Part shown: positions 25,923 through 35,100 of the stretch, in pieces
How positions within the stretch are numbered: position 1 is the stretch's first letter
How the letters are laid out: the number at the start of each line of letters is the position of its first letter
Notes under the pieces: model-generated
Seen by the model: only the letters and a program-made list of their open reading frames with translations
The model's database searches: none
What the model was told of the DNA's origin: nothing
Program-made: the position numbers and the translations under genes
Assembly: GCF_902506345.1 (NCBI RefSeq)
Contig: NZ_LR733413.1
Location: 1,404,569 to 1,468,568 of the forward strand
DNA length: 64,000 nucleotides
DNA from: Flavobacterium sp. 9R
GTDB taxonomy: Bacteria; Bacteroidota; Bacteroidia; Flavobacteriales; Flavobacteriaceae
Direction of reading: 5' to 3'

Positions 25923-26084
25923 ATGAAAAATTTGAGTCCTTTATATTTGTACTTCATCAGTATGATTTGTCTTGTCCTAGCGAATTTTGTTAGAGGCAAA
26001 ATGGATTATGCGTATGGCTTTTTTCTAGGAGTTGGTGTGGTTCTTTTTTTAATAGGTATTTACAAGAAGTTTAGTGCTAAGTAA
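25923..26084 (+). CDS. Small membrane protein following ftsY
   Basis: 53 residues (MKNLSPLYLYFISMICLVLA). Two hydrophobic helices at about 5-22 and 31-48 flank a short basic loop (NFVRGKMDY), and it ends KKFSAK. The start codon lies 5 bases after the ftsY stop, so it is co-transcribed. No family recognised; a role with membrane targeting or a simple accessory membrane peptide is only a guess from position. Confidence 0.65.
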   Translation: MKNLSPLYLYFISMICLVLANFVRGKMDYAYGFFLGVGVVLFLIGIYKKFSAK

Positions 26085-26269
26085 AATTTGATAAAAGCTG
26101 ATTTTTCCTTGCTTTTTTTGTACTAGTTTATTGTTTTTTCATCTTTTTAATTTTTCTTTTTGTTACTTTCCCTTTTGTTTTAAAATGTGGAATGCGAACT
26201 CTTTTTCTTTGTTTCTTTACTTGATTTACGCGTACTTTGTAATTAGAGCAGACGTGTTGTTGTGCACTG

Positions 26270-26362
26270 TTTTTCTAGCCCTGATGGGAACGGCATCCTT
26301 GTGGTCCCGGGGTTCGGGACGACAAGATATAGTGGACAGCAGGAAGTAGCTCCTAAAAAAAA
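26270..26362 (+). ncRNA. Structured intergenic repeat (Flavo-1-like, second subtype) in a lipoprotein leader
   Basis: TTTTTCTAGCC at the start and GTAGCTCCTAAAAAA at the end close the element. Inside, CTGATGGGAACGGCATCC is followed by a hairpin TTGTGGTCCCG-loop-CGGGACGACAA and then ATATAGTGGACAGCAGGAA. The same layout (GATnGGA-nCG, variable hairpin, GTAGnGGAnAGCnnGA) is seen at 4565-4678 and 47691-47804. It ends about 14 nt before the ATG of the following lipoprotein; a long in-frame reading through it is clearly not coding. Resembles the Flavo-1 RNA class; not checked against Rfam. Confidence 0.5.
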
Positions 26363-26375
26363 AAGTCAATATAAT

Positions 26376-26816
26376 ATGAAAAAAGTAGTTGTAGTAGTAA
26401 CCCTTTGTTTGTTTTTTTTAGGGTGCCAACCTAAAGTTGAGAAGGATTCGGTGACTTTGTTGAATGGGTATTGGGAGATTGAGAGAGTGGTTTTCGAGGA
26501 AGGTGAAGATAAAGAATACCCGAGCAATGATAGTTTTGATTATTTTGAAATTAAAGGCGATACCGGATTTAGAAAGAAAGTAATGCCGCAATTGGACGGT
26601 ACGTTTCAGGCGAATGATTTGGTAGAAACGATTCGTATTCGAGAGAAAGATGATCAAATTTTTCTTGATTTCAAGACTGATTTTGCGCAATGGTCAGAGG
26701 AATTGGTAAGGATTGATGCAAAGGAATTGGTCTTGAGGAATGCAGAGCAAAAAGAGTATCACTATAAAAAAACAGGTCCGATAAAAATTATTGACAATGG
26801 CAAAACGACTAAATGA
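26376..26816 (+). CDS. Small lipoprotein of unknown function
   Basis: 146 residues, start at the ATG at 26376. The leader MKKVVVVVTLCLFFLGC ends in a lipobox cysteine. The mature chain is a compact beta-rich domain: LLNGYWEIERVVFEEGEDKE, DYFEIKGDTGFRKKV and QIFLDFKTDFAQWSE suggest a lipocalin-like or calycin barrel. This matches the general type of Flavobacterial lipocalin-like lipoproteins. The 3' end overlaps the next gene by 20 bases. The structured repeat lies in its 5' leader. Confidence 0.8.
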   Translation: MKKVVVVVTLCLFFLGCQPKVEKDSVTLLNGYWEIERVVFEEGEDKEYPSNDSFDYFEIKGDTGFRKKVMPQLDGTFQANDLVETIRIREKDDQIFLDFKTDFAQWSEELVRIDAKELVLRNAEQKEYHYKKTGPIKIIDNGKTTK

Positions 26817-27093
26817 TCAGAATACGGTAGGTGATGTCTTGAAGCATATTATTGAAGTTAATAAACTGCAAACGGGACTTAACCAGATTGATGTACGTGA
26901 AGCTTGGAAAAATTTGATGGGGAACGGTGTGAATCATTATACCAAAAATGTGATTTTGAAAGGGTCCGTTTTGTATGTTGAATTGTCTTCTTCTGTTTTA
27001 CGGGAAGAATTGAGCCACGGGAAATCGAAAATAATTGCGATGATTAATGAGGAATTGCGTCGTGATGTGGTTAGAGACGTGGTGTTGAGATAA
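26797..27093 (+). CDS. DUF721 domain protein (DciA-like)
   Basis: 98 residues from the ATG at 26797 that overlaps the lipoprotein. The KH-like DUF721 core is visible: LNDQNTVGDVLKHIIE, REAWKNLMG with the conserved WxxxxG, and KGSVLYVELSSSVLREELSH. DUF721 includes DciA, which loads the replicative helicase in many bacteria lacking DnaC; a similar role is possible but not proved for this short form. Overlap indicates translational coupling. Confidence 0.85.
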   Translation: MAKRLNDQNTVGDVLKHIIEVNKLQTGLNQIDVREAWKNLMGNGVNHYTKNVILKGSVLYVELSSSVLREELSHGKSKIIAMINEELRRDVVRDVVLR

Positions 27094-27179
27094 AGTAAAA
27101 GTGTTCAGTGTTCAGTAATTTAGTGTTCAATTTACTGTAGTTACTAAATCCCGTTTATTGAATTATAATTTTTAGGTAA

Positions 27180-27221
27180 TAAAAAATCCCATTTTGTTTA
27201 TAGCAAAATGGGATTTTTTTT
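27180..27221. terminator. Strong bidirectional terminator between the DUF721 gene and ndk
   Basis: Perfect 16-bp stem (AAAAAATCCCATTTTG with CAAAATGGGATTTTTT) around a 7-nt loop. A- and T-runs on both sides suit the convergent genes. Confidence 0.92.
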
Positions 27222-27281
27222 ATGAGATAACTATTTTTAGTGCATTTTACTGCCTACTAAAAACTGATCACTGATTACTAA

Positions 27282-27701
27282 TTAGAATTGCTCTCTTCCA
27301 GCAAAGTGGAAAGCACCTTCGATAGCAGCATTTTCGTCGCTATCAGAACCGTGAACTGCATTTTCTCCGATAGAAGTTGCGTAAGCTTTACGGATAGTTC
27401 CTTCAGCAGCTTCAGCTGGATTAGTTGCTCCAATTAAAGTTCTGAAATCTTCCACTGCATTTTCTTTTTCTAAAATGGCAGCAACAATAGGACCACGAGT
27501 CATGAATTCTACTAATTCTCCAAAGAAAGGTCTAGCTGAGTGTACTGCGTAAAATGCTTGTGCGTCAGCAACAGTCAATTGCGTTAATTTCAAAGAAACA
27601 ATTTTGAAACCTGCGTTAGTAATCATTGCTAAGATGTTTCCGATGTGTCCGTTTTCTACAGCATCAGGCTTAATCATTGTAAAAGTTCTATTTGTAGCCA
27701 T
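27282..27701 (-). CDS. ndk: Nucleoside diphosphate kinase
   Basis: Makes NTPs from NDPs by a phospho-histidine ping-pong mechanism. 139 residues from the ATG at 27699-27701 ([18 protein letters not shown]). The catalytic His is in [16 protein letters not shown], the usual NxxHGSD motif. The chosen start follows a full promoter; the longer frame to 27728 would overlap the -7 box. Monocistronic. Confidence 0.97.
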   Translation of the reverse strand: MATNRTFTMIKPDAVENGHIGNILAMITNAGFKIVSLKLTQLTVADAQAFYAVHSARPFFGELVEFMTRGPIVAAILEKENAVEDFRTLIGATNPAEAAEGTIRKAYATSIGENAVHGSDSDENAAIEGAFHFAGREQF

Positions 27702-27725
27702 TTTTTGGTTTTTTAAAATTTGGTG

Positions 27726-27753
27726 CAAAAATAGACTTTTTTTGCAAATACAA
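27726..27753 (-). promoter_or_regulatory. Complete -33/-7 promoter of ndk
   Basis: On the minus strand TTG (27751-27753), 17 bases, TATTTTTG (27726-27733), then CACC. The predicted start is near 27720, about 19 nt before the ndk ATG. Confidence 0.65.
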
Positions 27754-27809
27754 TTTGTGAAATTGTCATTTTTAAGTCAATTTTTTGATTATGCGATAAA
27801 ATAGTGTGA

Positions 27810-29078
27810 TTATACTTTAAAAAACTGTTTCTTTTGGTAGAAATACCACAATAAAAGACTCCAAAAACCTACATAAAGCAAAGCAAAGGCCAGCGAAGCA
27901 TTCATTGGATTTTGGAAATGAGGCAAAACTCCAAATTCATAACTGTAGGTCCAAAAGTCGATTGGAGTTTTATCTTTTGGATTTTGTACCGAAATCATTA
28001 CCAAAGCTTGAGGAATGATTTGCGATAAAAAGAAAACAATCATAGGATTAACTCCCCAAACCAAAAATAACGTGATTCCTTTTTTGAAATTGAGTAGGTC
28101 GATGCAATAGTATAAAATCGTCAAGATAAGCGTGGCCAATCCAGCGGTATAAAGTACATACGAACTGGTCCATAAGGCTTTATTGATTGGGAAAACAAAA
28201 TTCCAAAGCCAACCCAAGAGCAGTAATAGTGCTCCAATGCTCAGCATTTTTTGTGCTTTTGCTTTTTTGGATGCATTTATGTTGAGTAATTGCCCAATTT
28301 GAAGGCCTAATAAGCCTGTTACTATAGCAGGGATAGTACTTAAAACTCCTTCAGGATCCCAAGTTTTGGTAGCTTCCCAAACATGTCCTGATAACAACAT
28401 TTGGTCCACCCAAGTAGCTAAATTGGTTCCTTTTTCGAGATTGGTAAGTGCAAAGCCTGGCGCAGGAACTAGAGTCATTAGTGCCCAATAGCCCAATAGT
28501 AAAACACTGCTAACGATGACTTGAATTTTGGGAGTGGTTTTTAAATACAAAAGAGAAGCGATGAAATATATAATTCCGATACGCTGCAAAACCCCAGGAA
28601 GACGTACGTTTTCATAAGCTGGGATACCGCTGTAAGCAAGGAACATAAAAAGAATAAAACATCCAATGGCCAAATAGGTTTTGGTTTTTTGATTGAAATT
28701 CCCCATTAAAGCATAACCAACAATAGCAGTTATAAGTAGACGAATAATCATTAATGGTGTTCCTTCAAGGTCTAAAAACTGAATTTTACCGAAAAAGTTA
28801 AAGAACAAACCTAGGTTTATCATCCGCAATGAACGAACAAAGATTTTGTTGAAGGTTGAACTATCATAGGTTTTAGTTGGCATGGCAAAAGCAATGGCGG
28901 TTCCCATGATGAAAACAAAAAATGGAAATACCAAATCGGTTGGAGTACAGCCGTGCCATTCTGCGTGTTGTAAGGGAGCATAAATCGTGGACCAACTTCC
29001 AGGATTATTGACAACAGTCATTAATAAAATAGTAAATCCTCGAAATACATCCAATGAAATCAGTCGGTCTTTGCTCAT
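27810..29078 (-). CDS. HGSNAT/DUF5009-type membrane acyltransferase
   Basis: 422 residues with about ten membrane helices. The N-terminal RLISLDVFRGFTILLMTVVNN, the conserved His region (LQHAEWHGCTPTDLVFPFFVF) and the tail are those of the heparan-alpha-glucosaminide N-acetyltransferase-like (PF07786, DUF5009) family, which transfers acetyl from cytosolic acetyl-CoA to sugars across the membrane. In Bacteroidota such genes are thought to act on glucosamine-containing glycans or cell-wall fragments. The ATG overlaps nothing; bshC ends 15 bases upstream and both may be one operon. Substrate inferred only. Confidence 0.85.
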   Translation of the reverse strand: MSKDRLISLDVFRGFTILLMTVVNNPGSWSTIYAPLQHAEWHGCTPTDLVFPFFVFIMGTAIAFAMPTKTYDSSTFNKIFVRSLRMINLGLFFNFFGKIQFLDLEGTPLMIIRLLITAIVGYALMGNFNQKTKTYLAIGCFILFMFLAYSGIPAYENVRLPGVLQRIGIIYFIASLLYLKTTPKIQVIVSSVLLLGYWALMTLVPAPGFALTNLEKGTNLATWVDQMLLSGHVWEATKTWDPEGVLSTIPAIVTGLLGLQIGQLLNINASKKAKAQKMLSIGALLLLLGWLWNFVFPINKALWTSSYVLYTAGLATLILTILYYCIDLLNFKKGITLFLVWGVNPMIVFFLSQIIPQALVMISVQNPKDKTPIDFWTYSYEFGVLPHFQNPMNASLAFALLYVGFWSLLLWYFYQKKQFFKV

Positions 29079-29092
29079 GAAAAAAGTAGGTT

Positions 29093-30682
29093 TTAAAAGG
29101 TAATAATGGTAAAATTGGTAGACAAAGGTTTTATTTCATCAACCAATTTAGGAAGTAGTTGCTCGCCATTTTCTAAATAAAATTCAGCAAAATTAGCTTG
29201 GCGTTCTTGCAAACTTTGGTTGGGGAAAAGTTCATTTTGAAGTGCCGTGATTCGGTTCAAACTATCGGCTAATTTTCGTTTTTGTGCTTTTAGTAATCTT
29301 TTTTCTAGCTGTTCGAGACCTTTAGTTTGTTTTACTTCTTGCGCTTTTACGGCACCTTCAAAAGAACGGTCGGTTTTGGAAGCGAGTTCGTTTAGGGTTT
29401 GAAACTGCTGTTGTAATTGCTGTTTCAAATCGCTCAAATCGATTGCAAATTCCGATAATTGTTTGGTTTTGTTGTTGATTAAACGGTTTTGTTTTTGGAA
29501 TAAATCGCTCCAAGTCAAGGCTAAGGCATCGGCTTTTTTTAGCTGTTTTTCAGTAGCTAAAACTACGGAGTTACGCACAATAAGCATTGGAAAAGTCACT
29601 TTTACCGCATCAAAAAATGATTTTAGCTCTAACCAATAGGCTATTTCTCCACCACCACCAATATAGGCTAGATTGGGTAGAATAACTTCCTGATATAAAG
29701 GACGCATCACTACATTTGGACTAAATTTTTCGGGATGAAGTTCCAGTTCGGCGAGCAGTTCTTGTTCTGAAAAATGGCGTTTAGTATTGTTTATTTTGTA
29801 CAATCCATCTTCAAAAATAATACGCTCTCTCAAGTCATCTTCAATAAAAAACAAATTGATTTCACGAGGATTGACTTGAACGGTATAGTTACCAAATTGC
29901 TCAATAGTTTCATTCACTTTTGAAAAAGCCGTTTGATGTTTCAACTCTTCCTCAACAAACGGAATAAATTGTCTTTTTAAATTGGCATCATCAGCATCCA
30001 AAATGACTAATCCGTAGTGACCAAATAAAGCATTGGCCAAATATCTGGTCGCGTCTGCTAGATTGGTATGCTTCAAATAGGCTTCTTGAAATAGTGTTTT
30101 TAGCGTTTCGGCATTGGTACTACTTCCTAACTCTAGTGCAAAAATCGCTAAAAAATCTTCGAGACCTTCAGTGGTTAAACGTCCTACTGGTCCAGTACTT
30201 TCTCTGTTCCAACAGAATTTTTTTCCTTTGAAAGTAAAGTAATTGATTTCTTCAAAATCATGGTCTTCGGTAGCCATCCAATAGACTGGGACAAAATTTT
30301 GTTCAGGATATTTTTGTTGTAATTCCTTAGTCAGATTGATGGTCGAAATGATTTTATATAGAAAATACAAAGGTCCGCTGAATAAATTCAGTTGATGACC
30401 TGTTGTAATGGTATAGGTATTGGAATGATTTAAAAGGTTGATGTTGTTTAAAGTTGCCGATGAAGCATTGATTTTAGCATATTGGGCTTCTAGAGCAGCA
30501 ACTAAAACGGCTCTTTTATTGTCTTCGAAGTTGGCTTTCTTTTCTTCTATTTGAGGGCCAAAGTTTTCAACAGTTGGGAATCGATGGTACAATGGCTGTA
30601 CGTTTGGTTTTTGGTCTAAATAATCATTGATTAGTGAGGAAAAATACCCTGAATTTTGAAAGCTGATACAGTCGGATGGCAT
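29093..30682 (-). CDS. bshC: Bacillithiol biosynthesis cysteine-adding enzyme BshC
   Basis: Adds cysteine to glucosaminyl-malate in the last step of bacillithiol synthesis. 529 residues, the usual length. The N-terminal nucleotide-binding half shows TITTGHQLNLFSGPLYFLYK and YWMATEDHDFEEIN; these GHQ and EDHD motifs are diagnostic. The C-terminal coiled coil (QQLQQQFQTLNELASK) follows. bshA and bshB are not in the window. The presence of BshC indicates that the organism uses bacillithiol as its low-molecular-weight thiol. Confidence 0.95.
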   Translation of the reverse strand: MPSDCISFQNSGYFSSLINDYLDQKPNVQPLYHRFPTVENFGPQIEEKKANFEDNKRAVLVAALEAQYAKINASSATLNNINLLNHSNTYTITTGHQLNLFSGPLYFLYKIISTINLTKELQQKYPEQNFVPVYWMATEDHDFEEINYFTFKGKKFCWNRESTGPVGRLTTEGLEDFLAIFALELGSSTNAETLKTLFQEAYLKHTNLADATRYLANALFGHYGLVILDADDANLKRQFIPFVEEELKHQTAFSKVNETIEQFGNYTVQVNPREINLFFIEDDLRERIIFEDGLYKINNTKRHFSEQELLAELELHPEKFSPNVVMRPLYQEVILPNLAYIGGGGEIAYWLELKSFFDAVKVTFPMLIVRNSVVLATEKQLKKADALALTWSDLFQKQNRLINNKTKQLSEFAIDLSDLKQQLQQQFQTLNELASKTDRSFEGAVKAQEVKQTKGLEQLEKRLLKAQKRKLADSLNRITALQNELFPNQSLQERQANFAEFYLENGEQLLPKLVDEIKPLSTNFTIITF

Positions 30683-30804
30683 AATTAAAATAGATTTAGG
30701 GCTAAATTACCAAAAAAAGCGGAATTAAATGGCTTCCCTTTTTGAATAGCAATGCATTTTAACTTATTATTGTAATTCTAAACCACTAACTAAAACCACC
30801 ACAA

Positions 30805-32088
30805 ATGACCCCAGATACTCCTTCTAAAGGAAAAAATTCATTGCAGCATGTGCTTTTTGGCAGTTTGATAGGAACGACCATTGAGTTTTTTGATTTTTAT
30901 ATTTATGCCAATGCCGCGGTATTGGTTTTTCCACAACTTTTTTTCCCGAGTACAGATGCTACTATGGCTACGTTGCAGTCACTAGCTACGTTTTCGATTG
31001 CTTTTTTATCACGTCCCTTGGGGTCGGCTTTTTTTGGTCATTTTGGAGATAAGATAGGTCGTAAATTTACCTTGGTAGCCGCATTACTTACTATGGGAGT
31101 TTCTACTGTTGCCATTGGTTTTCTGCCGAGTTATGCTAGTATAGGTATTGCTGCACCTTTGTTGTTGATGTTGTGTCGTTTTGGGCAAGGCGTTGGTCTT
31201 GGAGGAGAGTGGGGAGGAGCTGTTTTACTAGCCATCGAAAATGCGCCACCCAATAAAAGAGCTTGGTACGGAATGTTCCCACAGTTAGGCGCTCCGATAG
31301 GTTTGTTGCTTTCAGGAGGGACTTTTTTGCTTTTAACTGACAGTATGAGTAACGATGATTTTATGAATTATGGTTGGCGAATTCCCTTTATAGCCAGTTC
31401 GCTTTTGGTAGTGGTTGGTTTTTATATTCGAACTAAAATTTCTGAAACGCCTTCTTTTGAGCAGGCTAAAAAAGTAGAAGAAGAAGTGAAAATACCGTTT
31501 CTTACTTTGCTTACCTCTTACAAGAATCAATTGATTTTTGGAACCTTGGCGGCAGTGACTACTTTTTTGGTTTTTTATTTAATGACGGTATTTACGTTAA
31601 GTTGGGCAACCTCTGATTTGGGTTTCACCAAAAGAGATGCTCTGTTGATTCAGTTGTTTTCCGTACTCTTTTTTGCTCTGTTTATTCCTGTTTCGGCAGT
31701 GGTTGCAGATGCTATTGGGCGTAGAAAAATGCTTATTTTCGCTACTATTGCCATAGCTGTTTTTGGTTTTTTCTTCCAATTTTTTCTTAGTTCGGGAAGT
31801 GCTGTATTGGTAACTGTTTTCGTTTGTATCGGAATGGCATTAATGGGATTTACCTATGGTCCTTTAGGCACCTTTTTGTCTGAGTTGTTTCCAACACAAG
31901 TCCGCTATTCAGGAGCTTCCTTAACCTTTAATTTAGCAGGAATATTTGGTGCTGCTTTTGCTCCTATGATTGCCATTTGGTTGGCTACGGATTATGACAT
32001 TTCGTATGTGGGGTATTATTTGACGGGGGCTGCTTGTCTTTCTTTACTTGCTTTGCTAGCAATTAGTAGAGCTGAGCATAAATTCTAA
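30805..32088 (+). CDS. MFS transporter of the metabolite:H+ symporter family
   Basis: 427 residues with 12 predicted membrane helices. The start MTPDTPSKGKNSLQHVLFGS leads into GTTIEFFDFYIYANAAVL, and the FGHFGDKIGRKFTL loop is the MFS motif A after helix 2. The GQGVGLGGEWGGAVLLAIENAP stretch places it in the MHS group with ProP, ShiA and KgtP. Likely a proton symporter for an organic acid or osmolyte, which one is not shown. Divergent from bshC and terminated by a strong hairpin. Confidence 0.93.
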   Translation: MTPDTPSKGKNSLQHVLFGSLIGTTIEFFDFYIYANAAVLVFPQLFFPSTDATMATLQSLATFSIAFLSRPLGSAFFGHFGDKIGRKFTLVAALLTMGVSTVAIGFLPSYASIGIAAPLLLMLCRFGQGVGLGGEWGGAVLLAIENAPPNKRAWYGMFPQLGAPIGLLLSGGTFLLLTDSMSNDDFMNYGWRIPFIASSLLVVVGFYIRTKISETPSFEQAKKVEEEVKIPFLTLLTSYKNQLIFGTLAAVTTFLVFYLMTVFTLSWATSDLGFTKRDALLIQLFSVLFFALFIPVSAVVADAIGRRKMLIFATIAIAVFGFFFQFFLSSGSAVLVTVFVCIGMALMGFTYGPLGTFLSELFPTQVRYSGASLTFNLAGIFGAAFAPMIAIWLATDYDISYVGYYLTGAACLSLLALLAISRAEHKF

Positions 32089-32090
32089 AA

Positions 32091-32131
32091 TTAAAAAAGG
32101 CTGTCCATGTTTTTCGGACAGCCTTTTTTTT
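32091..32131. terminator. Bidirectional terminator between MFS gene and T9SS protein
   Basis: 14-bp perfect stem (AAAAAAGGCTGTCC with GGACAGCCTTTTTT) around ATGTTTTTC. On the minus strand it overlaps the stop codon of the T9SS gene by a base or two. Confidence 0.9.
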
Positions 32132-35100
32132 ATCGTTTTAAGCTAAAGTGGCTTTTAAATTCAGAACCGTTTTTTCGAGTAACCGTGAACCAATAGTCAG
32201 TAGCTGGAAGTACACGACCAAAATATGTTCCATCCCAAGAATCATTATTTCTTAATTCTTTGACCAGTTTACCATAGCGGTCAAATATTCTAATGGACGA
32301 ATTAAGTTTTAAATAGTTAAAATCAATTGTCCAACTATCGTTGAAGCCATCATTATTTGGCGTAAAGAATTTTGGATATGGAAGTTCATCTACCAAATTA
32401 ATACATTCATCATTTGTCGCATCAAGAATAGTAATTAAAATTGGGATTCGGGTACTTTCGCAATTGTTTACAGTTTGAGAGGCGTAATAGGTTATTCCGT
32501 TAGTTAGTAAAGTGGATTCAGGTAAACTTATCAAAGACGTGAGACTATCGAACCAATTTATATTTTGTCCTAAAATCGAAATATCGCTAATTTTTGCATT
32601 TTTTTGAACGCAAAAGGATTGTATTGAATCTGCTGTTGGTGGAGTACTATCTTGTATAATTGAAGTAACCGCTAGTCGTTCACTTTCACAACCATTAATT
32701 GTTTGTGCTGCAAAGTAGGTCTTTCCGTTTTGAAGAGTAGTGTTGTTTGATAAAAGGTTGCCACCTACTTGAGCATCATACCACTTGATGGTAGTTCCAG
32801 AAATAGTTAAGTTAGAAAGAAGTGGATTTTCATCGATACAAAATTGTTGATTGCTTTTCGCTAATGGTAATGGTGTATCTTGAATTCTAATTAGAATTGG
32901 AATTCTACTACTTTCACAACCTATGGTTTGAGAAGCATAATAGGTAGTATTGTTTACTAACAATTTGTCATTAGGGAGAGTAATTGTCGAAATAGCACTA
33001 TCATACCATTTTATATTTTGTCCTGATATCTTTATAGTACTAAGCGATGCATTTTCATTTTTACAAAAAGATTTAAATGTGTTTGCAGTGGGGCTAGGCG
33101 GAGTATTTATAATCGAAACAGTAATTCCTAATCGTTTACTTTCACAATTATTAATGGTTTGAGTAGCGTAATAAGTTGTGCCATCAATAAGATTTGTAGT
33201 TGCTGCTATGGAAGAACCATTACTAGATGCATCGTACCATTTTATGTCGGTTCCAGTTATTTGAATAGCAGCAATCGTTGGGTTTTGATTACTACAAAAG
33301 GTTTGATTTGTATTTGTGATTGGTGTAGGTGTATTTTGAATATTGATTAAAACAGCAGTTCTCTCGCTTTCGCAGCCGTTTAAAGTTTGTGATGCATAGT
33401 AAGTAACGCCGTTTTGCAAAGAAGTATTACTAGCGAGTAGATTTCCATTGGTTAAAGCATCATACCATTTTACATTTTGCCCTGTGATGGCAATCGAATT
33501 TAAAGTTGTATTTTGTTGGATGCAAAAGGTTTGGGGAGAGGTTGAAACAGGCAAAGGTTGAGCATTAATAATTACCTTTTGCTCTTGAGTAACCGAATTT
33601 CCATTTCCATCTTGATAGAGCCAAACAATCGTGTAAGTTCCGGGTAAATTATAAGATAGCGGACTTGCAGAAGTAGCTGTAATTGTTCCTGCACAAGCAT
33701 CTGTAGCAGTTGGGGTTGTTGTAATTGAGGTGTGACAGTCTCCTGAAATAGTAGGTAATGTTGTTAAATCTGGTATAGGTGCTTCTGCATCTCCAACGAA
33801 AACCTCTATACTTTTTGTGTCATCACAACCTCCTGTTCCAGTAATGTTACAATAATACTTGCCACTATTTATGGCAGTAGCATTAGTAATTGTAGGGTTT
33901 TGCAGTGATGAAGTAAATCCATTGGGACCAGTCCAGGAATAATTGGTTCCACCTGAGGCCTTAAGTTCAAGAGTAGAGCCCACGCAAATAGGATAGTTGC
34001 TTGTGATTGAGGGGTTTGAAAGGCAATCTTGGAATTTAGCAAGGAATAAATTACCACCTGATAATGAAGGAAATACAGTGCCTGATGTTCCCAAATTTGT
34101 ACTTCCAAAAGTATTACCCATTGTGTAAATGTTACCTTGACTATAAGAAATACTTTCAATATAGTCTTGGCCATCACCTCCATAGTAGGTACCCCAACTG
34201 AGATTTCCATCTGTATCAAATTTTGCTATGAAGCCTTCGTCAGAACCATTTGTTGTTACTTGGTAACTATCAGGTGTAGCTATATCTGTTGTACTTCTTG
34301 TATTACCAGTAATGTATATATTTCCATCTTCAGATGTACAGCTACTTTCACTTTTGTCTCGACTAGATGGTGATGAAGAGTTTGAACCGTAATATGTTCC
34401 CCATTGCCTAACGCCGTTAGGATTAAATTTTGCTATAAATGCATTGACTCCATCCTGAATTAGGTTTTCTTTATAGGCACCAACTGTAGCTATATTATTG
34501 ATGCTGTTTGTTGTTCCTGAGATATAGATATTGTTGAATTTATCAGAACCAATTCCCGTGATACGATCGAAATAATCATTCACTGATATAAAAAAAGAAG
34601 CATCCCCTCCGTAATAAGTACACCATATTCGTTGTCCTATTGGATTAAACTTAACGACAAAACCATCCATATGATGCATTTGAGTTTGATGTGCTCCAAC
34701 AGTTGAAATATCGGGTTGGTTAGCATTCAAAATCAAATATTGACCTGCAAAGATTAGATTGTTGTCATTGTCTATTGTAGACAAGTTTATTTTTCCAGGA
34801 AAATAGCTTCCATAGATTCTATTGCCAGTTGGTGAGAATTTAGCAATAAATCCACAACCTCCAAAAGTGTCATTATTGGTATTTTGATATGCATCAGTAG
34901 TAATTATTCCATCCGTACTGTGGGTTTCTCCTGCTAAGATTATATTTTCTTGATTATCTAGACTAATGGTGTTAATCCAATCATGGCTAGTACCTCCATA
35001 TAATGTTCCCCAAATTTGATTACCATTGGCGTCAAATTTTAGAAGTATTCCATCTTTAGCAAAATCGGAATTTTTAGTTTTATGAGCTCCAGTAGTAGTA

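Noticed and set aside
26131..26349. 72-residue ORF upstream of the lipoprotein
   Set aside because: Phe-rich low-complexity reading of T-rich DNA that runs into the structured repeat; not coding.
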